A DNA stretch of 64,000 nt from Alphaproteobacteria bacterium (GTDB taxonomy: Bacteria > Pseudomonadota > Alphaproteobacteria > Rhizobiales > Rhizobiaceae). Every line of letters begins with the position of its first letter. Positions within the stretch are counted from its first letter, which is position 1. Shown here in pieces: positions 55,901 to 64,000 of this stretch. The translations under genes and the position numbers were made by a program. The notes under the pieces were generated by a model. That model searched no databases. It worked only from the letters and a program-made list of their open reading frames with translations, and was not told the DNA's origin. Location: the NCBI GenBank assembly GCA_024742485.1, contig JANSYK010000003.1, positions 310,001-374,000 on the forward strand, written 5' to 3'.

Positions 55901-57632
55901 TGGCAGCCATTGGATGCTGACCCCGTTTCGAAACATGACCCTGGTGCATGCCACCCAGCAACCGATCTGTCTGCCGGAACTGATCAAAATGGCTGTCGGA
56001 CGCGGGGTCGGAGAACAGCATGTCGATCTTCACTGCCGGCTGGTTCGGCTGCATGGCCCGTCAACAGGCAAGTTCGAGATCGAGGCCGATTGGCACGAAT
56101 GGGTCGACGACATCAACAAGCCAGGCCCGGAGCGAGTGCATCGCAGAGGTCAGCTTGGTGAAATCCTGCTGGATGAAAATCACCCAAATGAATTCGTCTT
56201 GAGCCAGGCGGTTCGGGCACAGATTGTCGATCCCAACCGGCCGCGCGCTCCGGCAGACCGTCATGAACTCGGTGATACGAAGTTTCGCGCCATCCGTTAC
56301 CGCATCCGCGCCACCACGCGATTCCGCGAATACCTTCCGCCATCCTTGTATGACCAGTCCGATCTGGTCACTCGTCTCGGTCCGATCGCGCTGGGAGAGA
56401 ATCTGAATTTGGGGGCGGAAGATGACCCCGGCACCCCGGTGCTGCGAGATCCGTCGGCAAGCGAGGAACAGACCCTGGTGCCCGCCAGCGACGCGCCCGA
56501 CGACCCCCGCGTGCTCTACGTTATTCCCACATTCGACTGGCAACGATCGAAACGCGGCAAAACCACCAACGTGACCCGACACGGCAATGGGCTGCGGGTC
56601 TGGCTGGACCGGCCATGGTTCACCTCGGGCGACGGGGAATTGCTGGGCGTTGTGCTGTTTGGCGAAAGCGCCCGCTTCACCGATATTCCAGCGCATATGC
56701 TGCAGCTTGTCACCCAATGGGGCCTCGATCCGCTTTGGGACACGGTGTTGCCGAAGAACCGGACCCGAGCCAGCGATTTTCCAAGCCGAATTACAGCGGA
56801 AACGCTGCCGTTGCAGGAGCGCCCGGATGATCCGCCGGTCCGGATCGTTGGCCATCGGGTTCACTGGGACGATGAACGCCGTCTTTGGTATTGCGACATC
56901 GAATTGAACCCGGGAGCCGCCTATATGCCGTTTGTTCGCCTCGCACTGGTGCGGTATCAGCCGCATGCGCTGCCGGGACAGAAGATTTCCAAAGTCGTTC
57001 TTGCCGAGTTTTCGCAGGTTCTGCCGCTCCGGCGTACGGCGCTCACCTTGAACGACAACAAGGTGTCGGTGAAACTGCACGGTACGGTACCCCATTACGG
57101 ATCGATGAAATACGACCGGGATTCGCCTTACATTGGACTGTCCTTCGCCAATGGCCCCCATGACACCGGACGCAACCGTGTGGAACTGGTAATGCAGACG
57201 CGCGATCCACAGCTGGACAGCGATCTCGCCTGGGAAGACTTCAGAGTGTTGAAAAGCGCCGTCATCGGGGGGTCCCGCAATGGCATCAATCGGCCCGGAA
57301 TCATACCGGGTGACCTGTTTGACGAACCGGCCGATGCTGCTGAGACGGGCAAAACCGTCGAGTCTCGCGCCGGCAACATCGTTTCGCTACCCGATGTGCA
57401 GCGCAGGCCCGGCCCGCCCGGCGGAGGAATTCGGCCGGCACCCAGAGATCCACCCATCTGGTCAACCTCGGTCACATTGCCTGATGCCGGCGGGAAGCCG
57501 GCGCGATTGATGCTGCGGGAATTCGAGCGTTACTACTCGGACCGAACAGTTCCGGAAATGAGGGCAGGAGCGATCCGTCAACGGCGCTTCGTGGAGGAGC
57601 GGCTGGTCTGCGCCAAGATTTTTGACCTCTAG
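52956..57632 (+). CDS. Unrecognised giant protein B (about 1558 residues)
   Basis: It is not recognised either. The first ~110 residues form an alpha/beta opening (QTILWTVLPAGW, MVSAVVSPRLTP). The rest is mostly beta-rich with several sandwich-like units, for example RYRFRARAVDIATNSL near residue 640 and FRAIRYRIRATTRFREYLP near 1110, plus a Pro/Gly-rich linker near 1480-1510. It has many Trp, Tyr and Arg residues and no membrane helix or signal peptide. The start is fixed by GGGAGGA 6 bases before ATG. The only adjoining gene in the same direction is protein A. It ends at repeat copy 5. Confidence 0.7.
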   Translation: MAKQTILWTVLPAGWASGEGDYAGQAMVSAVVSPRLTPQAATEQMLSAFPEFLDWPDTLSGATFKLELAAGTLPLLPISKPNSELWKKLFKPETPVAGFQFKDMSKVNLHSYAVRNVLGFVRRHYASLAVQSASNHPTLLPWKDAHPDLKNMLSDIGTRTLKQDFGDRTIEFALPGFSRFFGEEGDSLRGRLGKSVFGPRSIYKMPVTAIGAEDQGPPPQKGTAPRRALPSDWYNPRPGGPQSPLVNQPDAALMDQFSSAAEYAFYQANRFYNREPASDAERRLRYPNYQDIPPPPEIPEFDFHRITASFGDYGALLRALGLVIDFVVEDSDLLRDQIAAGGGQAEGSMRLVSGWSNGHDASGDNWPRTAWRADAERFHPRSRGGELDRGLLWLEGSDDGWGQAGKEDGFFDIYQLDPDGATLKTVGFTLSAQNLLAKSLHPERIDGAVTYTTGDSQPVAALRSGGIGVSQHGRAARVAQDAAAAALKNKAVDSGKGDKVTFFAEDLLRGYRVDVSPVPDWTQPGPWYSLCARDGTYRLIDTDETLEFPSDEGHISGASTTSTTSDTVDPDDHYMHESLFRWTGWSLCASRPGRTIRAEKVEGTELQGEAPADVTDQTEKGNGLAVQYKASKGSLPRLRFGQRYRFRARAVDIATNSLALDDPTLGPLEQASEAVGYWRFEPIDPPAMVQRVRLSEGESLERLVIRSNYAEDTTSYLSTPDFVAAAAKPDSQDFEYVALSERHFVPPKSSQQQCETHGLFDQYFADWQAIKKGYEIAAREDGTLYDQAAGAQVELVTPTSLSNVASTKTIPPELPSADNPVGDRLTGGQYIIHRQDKIVTPYLPDPAAAGVAIRAQAGSTLPGVTGPMILGPGCEVVEAPNKQLVILVTHGGAWPDTEGFRLIVAERQANLTGRPCQETFPDAGLPKWNANDRTLILFVPKGRIVRLAYASFADAERIKTFGLPQWTASDAESDFILEMAKAGSHWMLTPFRNMTLVHATQQPICLPELIKMAVGRGVGEQHVDLHCRLVRLHGPSTGKFEIEADWHEWVDDINKPGPERVHRRGQLGEILLDENHPNEFVLSQAVRAQIVDPNRPRAPADRHELGDTKFRAIRYRIRATTRFREYLPPSLYDQSDLVTRLGPIALGENLNLGAEDDPGTPVLRDPSASEEQTLVPASDAPDDPRVLYVIPTFDWQRSKRGKTTNVTRHGNGLRVWLDRPWFTSGDGELLGVVLFGESARFTDIPAHMLQLVTQWGLDPLWDTVLPKNRTRASDFPSRITAETLPLQERPDDPPVRIVGHRVHWDDERRLWYCDIELNPGAAYMPFVRLALVRYQPHALPGQKISKVVLAEFSQVLPLRRTALTLNDNKVSVKLHGTVPHYGSMKYDRDSPYIGLSFANGPHDTGRNRVELVMQTRDPQLDSDLAWEDFRVLKSAVIGGSRNGINRPGIIPGDLFDEPADAAETGKTVESRAGNIVSLPDVQRRPGPPGGGIRPAPRDPPIWSTSVTLPDAGGKPARLMLREFERYYSDRTVPEMRAGAIRQRRFVEERLVCAKIFDL

Positions 57633-57640
57633 GCGCGCTG

Positions 57641-57692
57641 TACAGTTTCACGTTTTGCCACAAACGGGACAACGGCGTCGGTCGCTGTTCTA
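57641..57692 (-). repeat. Intergenic repeat, copy 5 (internally deleted)
   Basis: The segment matches copy 3 at CAGTTTCACGTTTTG and AAACGGGACAACGG, then jumps to GCTGTTCTAGACC, which resembles the far end. The middle is therefore deleted. It sits between convergent genes and its TAG at 57690-57692 (minus strand) is the stop of the small helical protein gene. Confidence 0.65.
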
Positions 57693-58028
57693 GACCGTGG
57701 AGCGGACCAGTTTGTGGTTGGCGACATCGATGGCCACATCGTTCAACGCCTTGAGCCGGTCGTCGGCATTGGATGATCGGTCTGCCTCATCGAGCCGATC
57801 GACATAGCTCTTGAAGTGCAGGAATTCGTCCTCCGCCCTCTGGCTGAGAAGCGGCTGATCATCATAGGTGTCGACAAATTTGTCGGCGGCCACGGCCAGC
57901 AGCAGGTAGGCCGCAGATTGATCGGATCGAGTCTTGAGTTGATCACGGCAAAGGCGTGCACACGCGATGTAGGCGCGTACACCCTTGCCCTGATCCTCGA
58001 TGATTTTGACGAGTTCAGACATGCGCAT
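57690..58028 (-). CDS. Small helical protein at the end of the pyr operon
   Basis: The protein has 112 residues, predicted all-helical, with two cysteines near residue 23-27 ([10 protein letters not shown]). I do not recognise the family. Its start at 58028 lies 14 bases inside pyrE and its ribosome site AAGGA is within the pyrE end, so it is translationally coupled. Codon use is like the neighbours. It could be a regulator or structural partner of the pyr enzymes, but nothing in the sequence says which. Confidence 0.65.
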   Translation of the reverse strand: MRMSELVKIIEDQGKGVRAYIACARLCRDQLKTRSDQSAAYLLLAVAADKFVDTYDDQPLLSQRAEDEFLHFKSYVDRLDEADRSSNADDRLKALNDVAIDVANHKLVRSTV

Positions 58029-58743
58029 CGGATTGTTCCTTCTCCGTTGGGGCTGAGATTTCCGTGGCTCCGCCATGCGTCCCAGACCAGGCGAGCGGGT
58101 CATCCAGGAAACTTTCGACCTGTTTCAGTGTTTCGGGTTCAAAATAGTTTTGGGTCTTGCACACGGTGAGCACGTCGCGCCATGTGGCAAGATAGTGCAG
58201 ATTCAGGCCGATATCGTGCAGGTTCTGGCGTGTATCGGGAAAGATGTCGTAGTAAAAGACGACCAGGGTGTCGGTTATCTCCGCACCGGCGGTACGGATG
58301 GCATCGCAGAATTTGATCTTGCTGCCACCATCCGTTGACAGATCCTCGACCAGCAGCACGCTTTTGCCTTGTATCGAACTGCCCTCGATCTGCGCATCGC
58401 GTCCGAAGCCTTTCGGCTTCTTGCGCACATAGTGCATCGGCAGATCGAGTTTGTCGGCGAGCCATGCCGCAAATGGAATTCCCGCCGTCTCTCCACCGGT
58501 CACGCTCTCAATCCGTTCAAAGCCGACATCGCGCATCACGGCACCGGCGGCAAAATCCATGAGCGCATTGCGGATCCGGGGATAGGAAATCAGTTTGCGG
58601 CAGTCGATATAGACCGGGCTCGCCAGCCCGGACGTGAACATGAACGGCTTGTCCGTGCGAAAGTGTACCGCGTTGATTTCCAGCAGCATTTTGGCCGTCA
58701 GTTCCGCGACAAGGGTCCGCTCGGGAAAGGAACTCGGGATCAT
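58015..58743 (-). CDS. pyrE: Orotate phosphoribosyltransferase
   Basis: The protein has 242 residues. The PRPP-binding motif [14 protein letters not shown] lies near residue 128 and the flexible loop VRKKPKGFG near 105. The N-terminal [18 protein letters not shown] is typical of the longer alphaproteobacterial form. It converts orotate to OMP. AGAGGA precedes ATG 58743. In this operon it could salvage imported orotate as well as serve synthesis. Confidence 0.95.
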   Translation of the reverse strand: MIPSSFPERTLVAELTAKMLLEINAVHFRTDKPFMFTSGLASPVYIDCRKLISYPRIRNALMDFAAGAVMRDVGFERIESVTGGETAGIPFAAWLADKLDLPMHYVRKKPKGFGRDAQIEGSSIQGKSVLLVEDLSTDGGSKIKFCDAIRTAGAEITDTLVVFYYDIFPDTRQNLHDIGLNLHYLATWRDVLTVCKTQNYFEPETLKQVESFLDDPLAWSGTHGGATEISAPTEKEQSDAHV

Positions 58744-58773
58744 GAACCGGTCCTCTTTAAGTATTTCATCGGG

Positions 58774-59838
58774 TCAAACCTCATTGTCATGCACCGGTTG
58801 ATGCCGCCAATGCAGAGGAAAACCGGGATCGAAGACGGTCACATGGTCGTTTTGCACCGCGAACTGCTTCGGAAACGCGATGGGCTCTGCCGATTTGGTG
58901 AACCGCACCTTTCCCCTGTTGACCGGTAGTCCGTAGAAAGATGGTCCATTGAGCGACGCAAACGCTTCCAGCTGGTCGAGCGCATCCTCGTCTTCAAACA
59001 CCTGTGCAAGGCAGTTCAAGGAATTGATGGACGTGTAGATTCCGGCGCAGCCACAGGCGGCTTCCTTTGCATCATTGGGGTGGGGGGCCGAATCCGTCCC
59101 CAGGAAAAACCGGGACCTGCCGGATGTGGCTGCGGCCCGGAGCACCAGGCGGTGCTCCTCCCGCTTGGCAACCGGCAGGCAGTAATAATGCGGCCGAATA
59201 CCGCCGGCCAGATAGGCATTGCGGTTGATGATCAGATGGTGGGTCGTGATCGTCGCAGCGATGGTGTCGCCGCCGGATTGCACATAGTCGACTCCGTTCG
59301 TGGTTGTCACATGCTCCATGACAACCCGTAAACCGGGTACCTTGCGGCGGATCGGATCAAGCACACGATCGATAAACACGGCTTCCCGGTCGAAGATATC
59401 GACCTCTGGGTCCGTGACCTCGCCATGAACCAGAAGGGGCAGGCCGATCTCCGCCATGCGTTCCAGGATCGGGATTACCTTATCGAAATTTCGAACGCCG
59501 CTTTGTGAATTGGTTGTCGCACCTGCGGGGTAGAGTTTGACAGCGCTGACGACACCGGAGTGCGCGCCTGCCTCCAGATCGGCGATGTCGGTGTTCTCGG
59601 TCAGATACAACGTCATGAGCGGTTCAAAACGATGGCCGTCAGGAATGCAGGACATGATTCTGTCCCGATAGGCCGTGGCCTGTGCCGTTGTGACCACCGG
59701 CGGCACCAGATTCGGCATGATGATGGCGCGCTCAAAGTTGGCGCTGGAGTGACCGGTGACAGCCGCCAGCATTTCGCCGTCGCGCAGGTGCAGATGCCAA
59801 TCGTCGGGCCGGGTGATCGTGAATTGATCGATACTCAT
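58774..59838 (-). CDS. pyrC: Dihydroorotase, class II
   Basis: The protein has 354 residues. The metal-binding start [12 protein letters not shown] and the conserved [12 protein letters not shown], then [14 protein letters not shown], match E. coli-type PyrC, a single-domain zinc hydrolase. It interconverts dihydroorotate and N-carbamoyl-L-aspartate and is reversible, so it fits synthesis or breakdown. It overlaps the carbamoylase gene by four bases. Confidence 0.95.
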   Translation of the reverse strand: MSIDQFTITRPDDWHLHLRDGEMLAAVTGHSSANFERAIIMPNLVPPVVTTAQATAYRDRIMSCIPDGHRFEPLMTLYLTENTDIADLEAGAHSGVVSAVKLYPAGATTNSQSGVRNFDKVIPILERMAEIGLPLLVHGEVTDPEVDIFDREAVFIDRVLDPIRRKVPGLRVVMEHVTTTNGVDYVQSGGDTIAATITTHHLIINRNAYLAGGIRPHYYCLPVAKREEHRLVLRAAATSGRSRFFLGTDSAPHPNDAKEAACGCAGIYTSINSLNCLAQVFEDEDALDQLEAFASLNGPSFYGLPVNRGKVRFTKSAEPIAFPKQFAVQNDHVTVFDPGFPLHWRHQPVHDNEV

Positions 59839-61139
59839 TGAACGATCTCGGTCAGATAGTTGAAAACGATGTCTATTCCGGCGATGAGATCGGCGATTTC
59901 CATCGATTCATCCGGATTGTGGGAACCGTTTCTGTTTCGAACGAAAATCATGGCGGACGGAATGCCCGCATTGGCAAAGACCGCCGCATCATGACCGCCA
60001 CCCGAAGGCATGGTGAAGGGATTGAGCGAAACGTTGGCCATGGATTCTTTCAAGCCCTCAACCATCCCGGCATTGCACAGGGCGGGGGCGGTGTGCAGTT
60101 CGCTGTCCGGCTGGAACCTGACCCCACGTTCCCTTTCGACTGTTTTCATTTCCCGCGCCAGAAGATCGCGGATATTTTCCAGCGCACCGGCGCTCTGGCT
60201 TCTGAAATCCAGGCTGAAGTCGACCTGGTCGGGGATCCTGGTCAAAGCATGCTTCTCGGGGTCGGTGCCCACAATACCGCTCGTCAATACCAGGTCTTCT
60301 CCCTTCTGCAGGATTGTCAGCCAGCTTTCATCCAGACGGGACAATAGGTCGGCCATGGCGAGAACGGGATCCTTGCGATACGCGCGTGGAACCGCCCCTG
60401 AGTGACCGGCTTCACCGATGCAACTGATCTTCTTGTGACGGATGTTGCCTCGAATGCCGGACACGATGGCGGCCGGCATGTTCTTCTCGGTGAGAAGGGG
60501 ACCCTGCTCGATGTGCAATTCTATGTAGGAATCGATGGCTTCGGGATCGATGAGCGGGCGGTTCTGCCGAACCAGGTTCATGTTGATTCCGATCTCGGAC
60601 ATGTGTGTTCCGAGGTCCCTGCCGTCACCCTTGTGAATTGCCTTGAGTTCATAATCCTCCAGCTTGCCGAGCAACGCTTTGGAAGAGATATAGCAGGGAC
60701 CGAACCAGGCGCTTTCTTCCGCGCGCATGGCAATGACCTTGACCGGTCGGTTGAAGCGGATTCCCTTTCGTTTGGCGCGCACCAGGCACATCAGGCCGGC
60801 AACGACACCGGCCAGGCCATCGAAATTGCCACCATTGGGAACGCTGTCGACATGCGATCCGATCAGGATGTATCGCCTGGCATCGGCATCTTGCGGCAAG
60901 GAAAAGACCGCATTCTGGCCGGCATCATATGCACAGGCCAAACCCTGTTCGCTCGCGTATTCCTGCAGGTATTTGAGCGTTCGGGTCTCGATCGGCGAAT
61001 AGGCCGGACGGCTGACACCAGCGGTGTCCGCCGAGAAGCGAGCGATATCGTCGAGGAGGCGAGCGGCGGATTGTCCCGCATCAAAGCGTCCGATGTTGCC
61101 GGATATCTCGGCCGGATCAGTATGGTTTGCAACGCTCAT
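59835..61139 (-). CDS. N-carbamoyl-L-amino-acid hydrolase family amidase
   Basis: The protein has 434 residues. It is an M20-type dinuclear metal amidohydrolase of the hydantoinase/carbamoylase group: metal ligands in [19 protein letters not shown], the acid pair in [10 protein letters not shown], and the [10 protein letters not shown] and [11 protein letters not shown] segments. Members release ammonia and CO2 from N-carbamoyl amino acids, allantoate or ureidoglycine derivatives. Here it lies between pyrC and pyrD with 4-bp overlaps on both sides, which points to N-carbamoyl-L-aspartate as substrate. It would then be a ureidosuccinase. Confidence 0.85.
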   Translation of the reverse strand: MSVANHTDPAEISGNIGRFDAGQSAARLLDDIARFSADTAGVSRPAYSPIETRTLKYLQEYASEQGLACAYDAGQNAVFSLPQDADARRYILIGSHVDSVPNGGNFDGLAGVVAGLMCLVRAKRKGIRFNRPVKVIAMRAEESAWFGPCYISSKALLGKLEDYELKAIHKGDGRDLGTHMSEIGINMNLVRQNRPLIDPEAIDSYIELHIEQGPLLTEKNMPAAIVSGIRGNIRHKKISCIGEAGHSGAVPRAYRKDPVLAMADLLSRLDESWLTILQKGEDLVLTSGIVGTDPEKHALTRIPDQVDFSLDFRSQSAGALENIRDLLAREMKTVERERGVRFQPDSELHTAPALCNAGMVEGLKESMANVSLNPFTMPSGGGHDAAVFANAGIPSAMIFVRNRNGSHNPDESMEIADLIAGIDIVFNYLTEIVQ

Positions 61140-62080
61140 GGTGCCGCTTCCATGAACACGAGACCATCGGAGGCCTCACCGTCTTCGACTGAACCGATGA
61201 GCTGTCGGATATCTGTCAATCCCTGCGCATTGAGATAGGCCTCCAGCTGGTCCACCATGCGCACCATGATTTGCGGTTCGATGAATGTCGCCGTTCCAAC
61301 CTGGACCGCCGTCGCGCCGGCGATGAGATATTCGACCACATCCTCGACCGTCGAAATGCCACCGCATCCAATGACGGGAATGGTGACAGACTTTGCACAC
61401 TGATAGGCCATGCGAAGGGCTATCGGTTTGAAGGCCGGCCCGGACAGACCACCCATCAGGTTCCCGAGTTTCGGACGGCGCGTCGTGATATCAATGGCCA
61501 TGGCAAGCAGTGTGTTCGAAACAACAAGTGCATCGGCTCCGGCCGCTTCTGCCGATTTCGCCACGTCGATGGTTTCGCCCGTGTTCGGGGTCAGTTTCGC
61601 CCACAACGGAAGGTCCGTGGCGCTGCGCAATTTCCTGATGACAGCCTCAGTCGTCGAGGGACGCATGGCAAAGGCCTTGCCGTCCTCCTCAATGTTGGGA
61701 CAGGAGATATTGACCTCGACGGCGTCGACACCCGGTACGCTGATCTCCTCACACAGCCACGCGAATTCGTCGGCAGTATCGGCTGAAATGCTGACAATCA
61801 GGGGCGCGTCATACTGCCGGTAAAATGGAATGACGTGCGTCTTGAATGCCTCCACGCCCTTGCTTGGGATGCCGATGGAATTGAGCATCGATCCGCGGAC
61901 TTCGCACACTCTCGGCGTGGGATTTCCGCTCCGTTTCTGCCGGGTAATCGTCTTGGTGACATGGGCGCCGATGAGTTCCAGATCGAAAACCTGGGCAAGT
62001 TCTTCCGAAAAGGTGCCGGATGCCGGCATGATCGGATTCTTGAGTGTCAGCGAGCCGATTTGCGTCTCAAGATTCAGCAT
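61136..62080 (-). CDS. pyrD: Dihydroorotate dehydrogenase, class 1B catalytic subunit
   Basis: The protein has 314 residues with an FMN barrel. The active-site cysteine is in VNISCPNIEEDGKAF, marking class 1. The PyrK gene beside it assigns class 1B, which uses NAD through an iron-sulfur FAD subunit. GCGGISTVEDV is the phosphate-binding end. In class 1B the reaction is reversible and can run as NADH-dependent orotate reduction. It overlaps both neighbours. Confidence 0.95.
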   Translation of the reverse strand: MLNLETQIGSLTLKNPIMPASGTFSEELAQVFDLELIGAHVTKTITRQKRSGNPTPRVCEVRGSMLNSIGIPSKGVEAFKTHVIPFYRQYDAPLIVSISADTADEFAWLCEEISVPGVDAVEVNISCPNIEEDGKAFAMRPSTTEAVIRKLRSATDLPLWAKLTPNTGETIDVAKSAEAAGADALVVSNTLLAMAIDITTRRPKLGNLMGGLSGPAFKPIALRMAYQCAKSVTIPVIGCGGISTVEDVVEYLIAGATAVQVGTATFIEPQIMVRMVDQLEAYLNAQGLTDIRQLIGSVEDGEASDGLVFMEAAP

Positions 62081-62916
62081 CCGATGGCCTCCTGAAGGTC
62101 GAACACCGGACCTTCCCTGCAGACCCTCTCATTGACGATTGCACCGTTGCGCGTGAAGGCACGAACGCAACATTGGCACATGCCGATACCGCATGCCATT
62201 TGCTGTTCCAGCGCGATCTGTCCGGGAATATCGTGGGTCTTTCCAACGGCCTGAAGCAGGTTCAATATGCGGTTGGAGCCGCAGGTATACATCGCGTCGA
62301 TGCCATCTTCCCGGATCAGTCGTTCAATGATGAAGCGCAGATGGTCGACATTCGAAGTGCCGTCCGCATCCGTAACGGCAATGACATCGACGTCCAGTGA
62401 ACGGAAATAGTCCAGCGACATCAGGACATCTTCAGAGCGCGCACTGCAGATCGCCGTCAGCCTGCGGTTCAGGCGCCGTGCCTTGAGCGCCAGGGGTGCG
62501 AGTGTCGCAAGCCCCACGCCACGCGCTACCAGCAGCAGATTTGTCCAACGCGGCAGAATGTCGAATCCTCTGCCGAGGGGACCGAGGACATTGAGCGTAT
62601 CGCCGGGATTCAAGGTGGCGAGTGCGGAGGTCCCTTCGCCGGTCACCTTGTAAAGGAAATGGAGTTCACCGGCGTCCGGATAATAGCCATAGATACTCAT
62701 CGGGCGCCGCAGATAGGGGTGCAGATCACCGGTCACTGGACAAAGGAGATGAAAGAACTGGCCCGGCTCACAATCGAGCAATTTGGACGATGCAGCGAGC
62801 ACCATCAAACGGTATTCACCATTGACCGGACGATTGCTCTTGATCGTGCATTCATCGCCATGGATTGGCTTGATGCCATCGAAACGGAGCGATGGTTGTG
62901 CAGTCACGCTGTTCAC
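62074..62916 (-). CDS. pyrK: Dihydroorotate dehydrogenase electron-transfer subunit
   Basis: The protein has 280 residues. It has a ferredoxin-reductase-like FAD domain (HPYLRRPMSIYGYY) and NAD domain, then the 2Fe-2S ligands CGIGMCQCC and a fourth Cys in NERVCREG. It shuttles electrons between NAD(H) and the FMN of PyrD. It overlaps pyrD by seven bases. The TRAP permease gene ends 11 bp upstream. Confidence 0.95.
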   Translation of the reverse strand: MNSVTAQPSLRFDGIKPIHGDECTIKSNRPVNGEYRLMVLAASSKLLDCEPGQFFHLLCPVTGDLHPYLRRPMSIYGYYPDAGELHFLYKVTGEGTSALATLNPGDTLNVLGPLGRGFDILPRWTNLLLVARGVGLATLAPLALKARRLNRRLTAICSARSEDVLMSLDYFRSLDVDVIAVTDADGTSNVDHLRFIIERLIREDGIDAMYTCGSNRILNLLQAVGKTHDIPGQIALEQQMACGIGMCQCCVRAFTRNGAIVNERVCREGPVFDLQEAIGC

Positions 62917-62927
62917 GGCGGTGCCTC

Positions 62928-64000
62928 CTAGGGACCGAAAATCAGGTTCGGAATGAAGAGCGAGATCGAGGGCACATAGGTGATGATCATCAGGACGATG
63001 ATGTTCGCGACCACGAATGGCCAGACACCCTTGATGATGCTCATGACAGGCTTGTTCAGCGTCGACGAGGCAACAAATATATCGAGCCCGAAGGGCGGTG
63101 TGATCATGCCCATGCCGATATTGAGCGTCACGATCATCCCGAAATGGATGGGGTCGATCCCCAGGGCCGTGGCCACCGGAAAAAGGGGCGGGACCAGGAT
63201 CAGCAAAGCTGAATTCGGGTCGATGAACATGCCGGCAATCAGAAAACAGACATTGACAACCAGGAGAAACGTGATGGGGCCGGCATTGATGGCCGCCAGG
63301 AACTCGCTGATCTGTGTCGGTACCTGTGCCAATGTGACGAAGAAGGCGAGGACACCTCCCATCGCCAGCAATATGAATATCGTGGCCGTCGAAATCGCGC
63401 TACGCTCGGTCAGCTCGACCAGCTTGCCAAAGCTCAGATTCTTGTAGATGAACGCTTCGACGAAGATTGCATAAACCACGCTGACAGCCGCGGCTTCCGT
63501 TGGCGTGACGAAACCGCCGTAAATGCCGCCAAGAATGATCGCCGGCATTCCGAGAGACCAACCGGCGTCTTTCACCGCTTTCAGTTTTTCCGCCAGTCGG
63601 GTTTTTTCCGAAGAGGCAATGCCGCTTCTCATTGCCTCCAGCTTGACGAGGATGGCAAACGCGATTCCCAGCACAAGGCCGACCGCCAGACCGCCAGCAA
63701 AGAGCCGGGCGATGGATGAGCCGGTCATCCAGCCATAGATGATGAAGGTGATCGACGGTGGGATGAGCAGCGCCGTCTCGGCACTTGCCACGAGCAGTCC
63801 AAGGCTGAATTTCTCGGTGAACCCGGCAGATCGCATTTCCGGATAGACCATTCGGCCCATGGCCGCGACTGTCGCCGGCGCTGACCCGGAGACCGAACCG
63901 AACGCCATGGACCCGCCAATGACCGTGTAACCCATGCCGCCACGCGTGTGTCCCACCAGCACTTTGACCAGGCCTGTCAAGCGCTTTGCAATTTGTCCGG
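62928..64000 (-). CDS. TRAP transporter large permease (DctM-like), 5' end outside window
   Basis: The C-terminal ~357 residues are present; the frame continues past the right edge. It has at least nine membrane helices with the family phrases GSMAFGSVSGSAPATVAAMG, LIPPSITFIIYG, GGIYGGFVTPTEAAAVSVVYA and MFIDPNSALLILVPPLFPVA. TRAP systems import organic acids with sodium, using a separate binding protein. The downstream operon suggests an orotate or dihydroorotate substrate, which is inference. The binding protein and small subunit should lie further to the right. Confidence 0.9.
   Translation of the reverse strand, partial: GQIAKRLTGLVKVLVGHTRGGMGYTVIGGSMAFGSVSGSAPATVAAMGRMVYPEMRSAGFTEKFSLGLLVASAETALLIPPSITFIIYGWMTGSSIARLFAGGLAVGLVLGIAFAILVKLEAMRSGIASSEKTRLAEKLKAVKDAGWSLGMPAIILGGIYGGFVTPTEAAAVSVVYAIFVEAFIYKNLSFGKLVELTERSAISTATIFILLAMGGVLAFFVTLAQVPTQISEFLAAINAGPITFLLVVNVCFLIAGMFIDPNSALLILVPPLFPVATALGIDPIHFGMIVTLNIGMGMITPPFGLDIFVASSTLNKPVMSIIKGVWPFVVANIIVLMIITYVPSISLFIPNLIFGP

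Noticed and set aside
61271-62400. Plus-strand frames over pyrD and pyrK
   Set aside because: They are shadows of the conserved minus-strand genes.
1-64000. tRNA, rRNA, CRISPR arrays, intact insertion sequences or prophage
   Set aside because: I looked through the gaps for cloverleaf arms, regularly spaced repeats, transposase genes and integrase sites and found none. A tRNAscan or ISfinder search would confirm.

Overview
The window is GC-rich DNA with no rRNA, tRNA, CRISPR array or intact insertion sequence that I can see. It most likely comes from an alphaproteobacterium of the order Hyphomicrobiales (Rhizobiales). Supporting signs are: a separate F0 operon atpI-B-E-F'-F with a duplicated, diverged b' subunit; an FMN-riboswitch-controlled RibN-type riboflavin importer; a GTTC-N7-GTTC SOS box; an HPE1-like periplasmic protein known from rhizobia; and glyQ/glyS arranged with a TetR/GST pair. 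The genus cannot be fixed from sequence alone.

Layout. 1-5 kb: 3' end of der, a SleB-like cell wall hydrolase and the F0 operon closed by a strong terminator. 5.1-6.7 kb: a GFA-type gene, then a decayed stretch holding back-to-back remnants of a multicopper oxidase and a MarR regulator. 6.7-10.1 kb: a SARP/TPR regulator and riboswitch-ribN. 10.1-17.8 kb: housekeeping genes on the minus strand (rnhB, an SOS-box radical SAM gene, moaB, ispE, a TPR-LysM protein), then an AsnC-type regulator divergent from an RhtA-like exporter. 17.8-32.1 kb: a catabolic island. An IclR regulator, a class III aminotransferase and an MBL hydrolase run one way. TctC-TctB-TctA, an aldehyde dehydrogenase and a Tm-1-like protein run the other way. 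These are followed by hpaR and an hpaF-hpaE-hpaD-HPCD-FAH operon for homoprotocatechuate meta-cleavage. A plausible joint task is conversion of an aromatic amine or related acid to homoprotocatechuate and then ring cleavage, but the hydratase and aldolase steps are not in the window.

32.2-48.3 kb: a coiled-coil autotransporter-like protein behind a LuxR-type regulator without a luxI partner, cutC, ispB, DUF2007, a tRNA-type methyltransferase, an S49 peptidase with a small membrane protein, a GcvA-like LysR regulator, glyQS, tetR/GST, an HPE1-like protein, purD and ubiA. 48.3-57.6 kb: a two-gene unit encoding unrecognised proteins of about 1455 and 1558 residues behind a near-consensus promoter; this is the best candidate for an undescribed system. 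57.7-64 kb: one tightly overlapping minus-strand operon, TRAP permease-pyrK-pyrD-carbamoylase-pyrC-pyrE-small helical protein. Its enzymes spell out the reductive orotate breakdown route (orotate, dihydroorotate, N-carbamoylaspartate, aspartate), so it may be catabolic rather than biosynthetic.

A roughly 100-bp intergenic repeat with two internal hairpins occurs five times, always at gene ends, and in several cases supplies the stop codon.
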